64,000 nt of DNA from Hydrangea macrophylla. Taxonomy: Eukaryota > Streptophyta > Magnoliopsida > Cornales > Hydrangeaceae. A model generated the notes under the pieces. It saw only the letters and a list, made by a program, of their open reading frames with translations. It was not told where the DNA came from and searched no databases. The translations under genes were made by a program, and so were the position numbers. The DNA lies in assembly GCA_033977485.1 (NCBI GenBank), contig CM066998.1, positions 27,219,501 to 27,283,500 on the forward strand, in the 5' to 3' direction. The first letter of the stretch is position 1. Each line of letters opens with the position of its first letter. Positions 60,001 to 64,000 of the stretch are shown in pieces.

Positions 60001-61387
60001 GTCACGATTGACTTTTGTCGATAATTCTAAATCCCAATCCATTAAGGATGAGTTCCCGGACGAACAGCTACTGGTAGTAAGTGGTCTGCCTTGGTATGCT
60101 GATATCGTGAACTACCTTATAACGGGAGAAACCCCGAATCATTGGTCAAACCAAGACAGAAAACGGTTCCTCTCGTTCGCGCGTCATTTCTTTTTTGATG
60201 ACCCATATCTTTTCAAGTACTGTGCTGATCAGGTTATCAGGCGCTGCGTCCCCAATGAGGATATAACCGGAATTTTAGCATCATGCCATTCTGAGGCATG
60301 CGGTGGTCACTTCGCTTCACAAAAGACCGCACAAAAAGTTCTACAAAGCGATTTCTACTGGCCCACAATTTTTAAAGATGCGTATTCCTTTTGCAAGACA
60401 TGCCAACGCTGTCAAAAGCTTGGAACTATTTCTAAAAGGAATTCTATGCCTTTAACCCCTATCATCACAATTGAGATATTCGATTGTTGGGGCATAGATT
60501 TTATGGGCCCATTTCCCAAGTCTAATAACTGTGAATACATACTCCTTTCTGTAGAGTATGTGTCAAAATGGGTTGAAGCAATACCAACGAGACGTAATGA
60601 CCACAGAACGGTCATGTCTTTTCTAAGAGAGCATATCTTGTCTCATTTTGGAACTCCGAAAGCTTTACTAAGTGACCAAGGCAAGCATTTCTGCAATAGG
60701 CCTTTGGAGTCACTTCTCAAGAAATACGGAGTCCACCATAAAATGGCTCTTGCCTATCATCCACAGTCGAATGGGCAAGCAGAATTGGCTAACCGAGAAA
60801 TCAAGCATATTCTCGAAAAGACGGTTAGCTCCAACCGAAAGGACTGGGCATACAAGCTGACTGACGCTTTATGGGCATACCGTACTGCCTACAAGACGAA
60901 TCTAGGTATGTCCCCGTATAGATTGGTTTACGGGAAAGCTTGCCACCTCCTTGTTGAAATTGAGCATAAAGCTTACTGGGCGACACGCTCATTGAACTTT
61001 GATATCCAAGAGGGAGGTCAGTTACACAAGCTCCAACTTGCAGAGCTAGAGGAAATACGACGAGATGCGTATGACTCTGCAAGGTTGCATAAGGAAAGGT
61101 TGAAGGCTCGCCACGATCGTACGATCTATCATAAATCATTTGAGCCGGGGCAGAAAGTTTTGCTGTATGACTCTCGCCTCCACCTTTTCCCAGGAAAGCT
61201 CCGTTCCCGTTGGACAGGCCCGTTCATTGTAAAAACTGTCTTTCCACAAGGGGCGGTTGAGCTCGTCAATCCAAAGAACGAGGATAGTTTCAAGGTTAAT
61301 GGCCAGAGGTTGAAACCGTTCTTGGAGAACTTCCAAACTGAAGTTGAGCACATCCAGCTGGATGAGCCTAACTATTCTCCCACTTAA
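57095..61387 (+). pseudogene. Athila protease-RT-RNase H-integrase, one in-frame stop
   Basis: One frame of 1,430 codons is broken only by TAA at 58430-58432. The first part (445 aa) ends gag and holds the protease site LLDLGASVNLLPYSVY, the DLGAS form usual in Athila. The second part (984 codons) has RT ([35 protein letters not shown], catalytic FMDDFLVFG near 59220), RNase H ([41 protein letters not shown]), and integrase with an HHCC finger ([11 protein letters not shown]). The integrase DDE residues are in [17 protein letters not shown] and [11 protein letters not shown], followed by a GPF-type C-terminus ([13 protein letters not shown]). All catalytic motifs look preserved. The second part opens with TTG right after the stop, so it is not an independent gene start. 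Confidence 0.93.
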
Positions 61388-61542
61388 AATCCACAGTGGA
61401 GTTCCATATTGTTGTTGTATTCCTTATCTTTTCATGCATTTTAGTTTCTCTCATTTGTTTTTTAATTCTTTGTTCGTTCTTTTATGTTTGTGATCTCGTT
61501 CTAATCCGCTATACCTTGAACTACTCAATTACAGGTGCATAA
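61388..61542 (+). other. Spacer after pol
   Basis: T-rich non-coding spacer. TCAATTACAG before the next ATG (61535-61543) resembles a splice acceptor, which would allow a spliced message for the downstream ORFs. Confidence 0.4.
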
Positions 61543-62118
61543 ATGCGAGGTGACGATGTTCATTCTATCGGTTCATGGGCTGATTCAGAATGTCGTTGTG
61601 GCACCTGGACTGAGGGTGAACTTACACCCTGCCCCTTGCTTCATCAAGACCCTGAAGTTCACACTCTCATTGATGCTGCCCAAGGGTACCTTCCATACCC
61701 ACCAGCCCTCCTTGACATCAATCCATATAAAAATATGGAATTTCATGATGACGATGATGTGGATGAGGAAGAAGACCTGTACATGGGAAGAATGGTGGAT
61801 GATGCACTCATGGCACAATGGGAAAATGATGATATGTGGGAGCCATGGAAAGATCATAACCTCCAGGATGTCGTCCCGGAACGTCACAATGCAGTTTTTG
61901 TTTTTGTTGACGACTTCCTTGATCCCGAGTTGGTCCCATACCGCTATGTGTACCTGAGCTTTCTGCTATTCAGGCTCCAATGCCCCTTACCAGCTAGTGC
62001 ATTTTGGGAATCTATGCCAATAGTGAGGTTGGAACTTAGTCACTTTTCTTTTTATTTTGTCCTGTTCTTTGTTTTCTTTTCATGTTTAATCCTTGTTTCT
62101 TGTGTTCCGTTATCTTAA
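61543..62118 (+). CDS. Hypothetical acidic ORF downstream of pol (191 aa)
   Basis: ATG at 61543 (MRGDDVHSIGSWADSECRCG). The protein has an acidic middle (FHDDDDVDEEEDLYMGRM) and a hydrophobic C-terminus of about 30 residues (FSFYFVLFFVFFSCLILVSC) that could be a membrane segment or simply translated T-rich DNA. A splice-acceptor-like ACAG precedes it. An overlapping frame (61535-61957) is also open, which lowers confidence. I do not recognise a family. It occupies the position of the third gene of Athila-type elements. Confidence 0.35.
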   Translation: MRGDDVHSIGSWADSECRCGTWTEGELTPCPLLHQDPEVHTLIDAAQGYLPYPPALLDINPYKNMEFHDDDDVDEEEDLYMGRMVDDALMAQWENDDMWEPWKDHNLQDVVPERHNAVFVFVDDFLDPELVPYRYVYLSFLLFRLQCPLPASAFWESMPIVRLELSHFSFYFVLFFVFFSCLILVSCVPLS

Positions 62119-62165
62119 TCTCGGTTTGTTTGTCTTTTGTCGTTTCCTTGTCCAGGATTGTCACT

Positions 62166-62474
62166 ATGTTTCTAAATGGTATTCCGGTGTTCCTTCCACA
62201 TCAGCTGTTCCATGGGGCTCGCACGCAGTCTCCTGGCACTCCACCGCAAGAGGAAGAACAACTGCGGATTTTTACACCATTATCTATGTCTCCACCGCAG
62301 TCTCCTCTCATGTGCACACCTCATTCCCTAGCGACTCCAGACATGCTGAATGACACTCTTGCCGCTTTCAGATTATTTTGGGAACGGGAATTGTCAAGTT
62401 TGGAGTCCAATCTCGAAGATCTGGTGGTGTGCGAAGCAATGGAAGAAGAAGAAGTTTTCGTGTTGGAAGTTTAG
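62166..62474 (+). CDS. Hypothetical ORF downstream of pol (102 aa)
   Basis: Internal ATG at 62166 (MFLNGIPVFLPHQLFHG), following CTTGTCCAGG (62147-62156), a possible splice acceptor. Pro/Ser-rich centre (SMSPPQSPLMCTPHS) and a C-terminal acidic helix (LESNLEDLVVCEAMEEEEVF). No family is recognised. It may be an exon of a spliced message with the ORF at 61543. Confidence 0.3.
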   Translation: MFLNGIPVFLPHQLFHGARTQSPGTPPQEEEQLRIFTPLSMSPPQSPLMCTPHSLATPDMLNDTLAAFRLFWERELSSLESNLEDLVVCEAMEEEEVFVLEV

Positions 62475-63388
62475 TGTTCCACTTCAGTTTTATTTTGTCA
62501 TTTTCATTTTTCTCAATTGAAGTGTAATTCTGGGCAAATGATTTTTAGTTTGGTTTTTATTTTAATTTTTCTATGTAATAAGGTCTACAGATCACGTGGG
62601 GAGTTATAATTTTGCAAATTGACTGCATTTTGAATCTTTTATTACTAAATCTTTGCAATTTTATCTTTTGATGATGTCCATTCTGGCCTACATGTCTGTA
62701 ATTGAACTGCTTTTAAGTATCTCTGCATGTCCAGATTTGTTTCTAATAGTTGGGGGTGTTTTGGTTCACTTTTTCAAAGAATTCTGTAATTTTTGTGTTA
62801 GATCGATCGAACCTATTTCGATCGATCGAAAACCCTGCGTGTTCAAGCGCTTGAACGCTTTATTCAATCGATTGAGCGATTTACTTTCGATCGATCGAAA
62901 GTTGGTCGATCGATCGAACATTTTTTTAAACGAGGCGTCTTCAGCACACCTCTTCAGCTCCCTCACTCTCACACACTCGAGAGATCCCACACAGAGATAG
63001 GGCGACTCGGCGATTTTTCTATCTCTACCATCCACACACCTCATTTTGGGGACTTGGATTATCACCCTCATCATCATCTCACCTCCACTGCGTGTTTCTA
63101 CACCGAGGTAGGCCCCACGAGCCCTTTGTCTTTTGTTTTGTTAGAAAAATCCCAAGGGGGTGTCCCCTTGGTCTTAGGATTTCCCGTTTGTAGTTCATTT
63201 GTGTTTCACTTTTCGTTTTCCCTTTTGTTGTTGCGATCGCAGAACATAGTTGTGTTCGATCGATTAAACTGTTTTCGATCGATCGAAGCTGAAATATTCA
63301 ATCGATCAAACTATGCAGTAGCAGTTTCTTTCTTTTTCTTCCCTGTTCTAATCTGTGTCGTGTTGCGTTCTATTTTCACGGCTACACG
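62475..63388 (+). promoter_or_regulatory. Inter-ORF region with palindrome clusters and a possible leader intron
   Basis: No coding frame that I support. Palindrome cluster at 62800-62927 and a smaller one at 63255-63310. A CT-rich leader-like stretch follows (62945-63105). CCGAG|GTAGGCC near 63107 could be a donor, and GATCGCAG near 63241 an acceptor. The arrangement resembles the LTR and could promote the ORF at 63389 (inference). Confidence 0.45.
62800..63310. repeat. TCGATCGATCGA clusters in the Athila interior
   Basis: Cluster 62800-62927 in order: GATCGATCGAAC, TTCGATCGATCGAA, TTCAAGCGCTTGAA, TTCAATCGATTGAG, TTCGATCGATCGAA, GTCGATCGATCGAA. A second group at 63255-63310: TTCGATCGATTAAA, TTCGATCGATCGAA, TTCAATCGATCAAA. 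Word types and order resemble cluster 1 of the LTR (54341-54452). Confidence 0.9.
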
Positions 63389-64000
63389 ATGAATCCAGTA
63401 ACTGGCTACCACAAGTCCAAGCCCCTCAGCCTCACTATACCTGATTCGGTACCCACACATGGGTTCCGGAATGCTGAGGATCGGGTATGGTACGAGCGTT
63501 ATTTCCAGACGCAGAAGGTGATGATTGAGCGTCCTATCGAGTCTGCTTGGTCGGAGCACCCGTGGTTCCTGACATGGATTCGCTCCATGCCCCACTGGTT
63601 CCATATACTCTCGCTGGCCAAGAGAGTAAATCTATCATGGATACGAGGTGCATGTGCGACGATGATACGCGACCCGCACATACCATTCACACATCATGCT
63701 TTCTTCTGGGGTCGGGCGTTCGTCATCAGTCCCACTACAGTTTCGGCCGCCTTGGGGGTACCAGAGGTACCAGATTATATTTGCCCCCATCGGCCTGACG
63801 CACCTGAGACACCACCATCTGCCATTATCCGCGAGCTCACCGGAGGCGCCGTTCCTTCTTGGAATGGCGAGGCTTTGATTGAGGACCACTTCCTTACCGA
63901 CGACTACCACATGCTTCACCTGGTCCTCAATAATTATCTCTTGGTGACCTCTTATCGAGAGAAGATCGCGGCTTGGTATGCGCGAGTTTTATTTGCAGTA
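63389..64000 (+). CDS. Post-pol ORF, putative plant transposon protein family, runs off window end
   Basis: ATG at 63389 (MNPVTGYHKSKPLSLTIPDS) opens a frame that stays open for 204 codons to the last base. GC content and codon use are clearly protein-like. Recognisable features are WSEHPWFLTWIRSMPHWFHI, then HHAFFWGRAFVISPTTVSAA followed by LGVPEVPDY, then IIRELTGG, then MLHLVLNNYLLVTSYREKI. The pattern (aromatic-rich start, 'GR-x-F-x(I/L)SP..(I/V)..(A/V)LG(V/L)P', later 'LHLVLN..L') is that of the large plant family annotated as putative plant transposon protein, found near Athila/Tat elements. Membership is from memory. It sits where Athila carries its env-like gene, but no signal peptide is evident. 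Function unknown. Confidence 0.65.
   Translation, partial: MNPVTGYHKSKPLSLTIPDSVPTHGFRNAEDRVWYERYFQTQKVMIERPIESAWSEHPWFLTWIRSMPHWFHILSLAKRVNLSWIRGACATMIRDPHIPFTHHAFFWGRAFVISPTTVSAALGVPEVPDYICPHRPDAPETPPSAIIRELTGGAVPSWNGEALIEDHFLTDDYHMLHLVLNNYLLVTSYREKIAAWYARVLFAV

Larger units (their letters stand above)
54085..64000 (+). mobile_element. Athila-type Ty3/gypsy retrotransposon, left 9.9 kb (3' part outside window)
   Basis: The order is LTR, tRNA-Asp-type PBS, gag, protease, RT, RNase H, integrase, then extra ORFs downstream of pol where Athila elements carry their third gene. The gag and integrase sequences and PBS fit the Athila lineage. The element extends beyond 64000, so its TSD and LTR divergence cannot be measured here. 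Confidence 0.9.

Overview
The window is repeat-dense nuclear DNA of a flowering plant, probably a eudicot. It is almost entirely transposable elements, and I found no intact host gene. The evidence is GT-AG introns, plant-type CACTA, MULE, Copia and Athila-like elements, long LTRs, (GA)n microsatellites, and captured exons of an MTR4/HEN2-type RNA helicase and a leucine-rich-repeat protein. I cannot place the genus from sequence alone.

Layout, positions 1-47.5 kb: a nest about five levels deep, rebuilt from target-site duplications (TSDs). Level 1 is a minus-strand Ty1/copia element. Its 3' LTR is 428-3685, its pol pseudogene about 3686-6870, its gag about 43.3-44.15 kb, its PBS 45857-45874, and its truncated 5' LTR 45876-47461. 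Level 2 is a solo-LTR-like element (6876-43296, TSD TTTCA) that split the copia gag just before its zinc knuckle. Level 3 is a CACTA transposon of about 31.9 kb inside that LTR (7234-39149, TSD TTC). Level 4, inside the CACTA, is a complete non-autonomous LTR retrotransposon (11594-20144, TSD TTATC) and two solo LTRs of about 3.1 kb (28864-31954, TSD TCAAG; 34168-37289, TSD GATTC/TATTC) that cut through its second gene. Level 5 is a 198-bp hAT-like MITE (36736-36933) in the second solo LTR. A further composite of two LTR fragments lies at 40170-42472, and a 1.08-kb hAT-like element (46200-47279) sits in the copia 5' LTR.

The CACTA carries both expected genes as pseudogenes. One is a TNP2-type transposase (24823-28166). 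The other is a Transposase_24-like/Ulp1-peptidase gene (28368-38102). Its subterminal regions are packed with TTTATGACT-type repeats. Its long 5' half holds captured host exons.

Positions 47.5-54 kb hold tandem repeats and a MULE (Mutator-like) transposase gene (50485-52824) that is open apart from three in-frame stops. The gene is flanked by inverted AT-rich repeats and by a minisatellite. Positions 54.1-64 kb hold the left 10 kb of a plus-strand Athila-type Ty3/gypsy element: 5' LTR, tRNA-Asp-type PBS, damaged gag, a nearly intact protease-RT-RNaseH-integrase frame, small downstream ORFs, and a further ORF that runs open off the window end. Its 3' LTR is outside.

The observations I consider most worth following are: (a) clusters of short perfect palindromes spaced at about 20 bp, with a different core in each family, in at least four LTR families including copia and gypsy; (b) five tandem stem-loops with covarying stems and an invariant loop, downstream of the PBS of the 11.6-20.1 kb element; and (c) re-use of the Athila LTR palindrome cluster in front of that element's last ORF.
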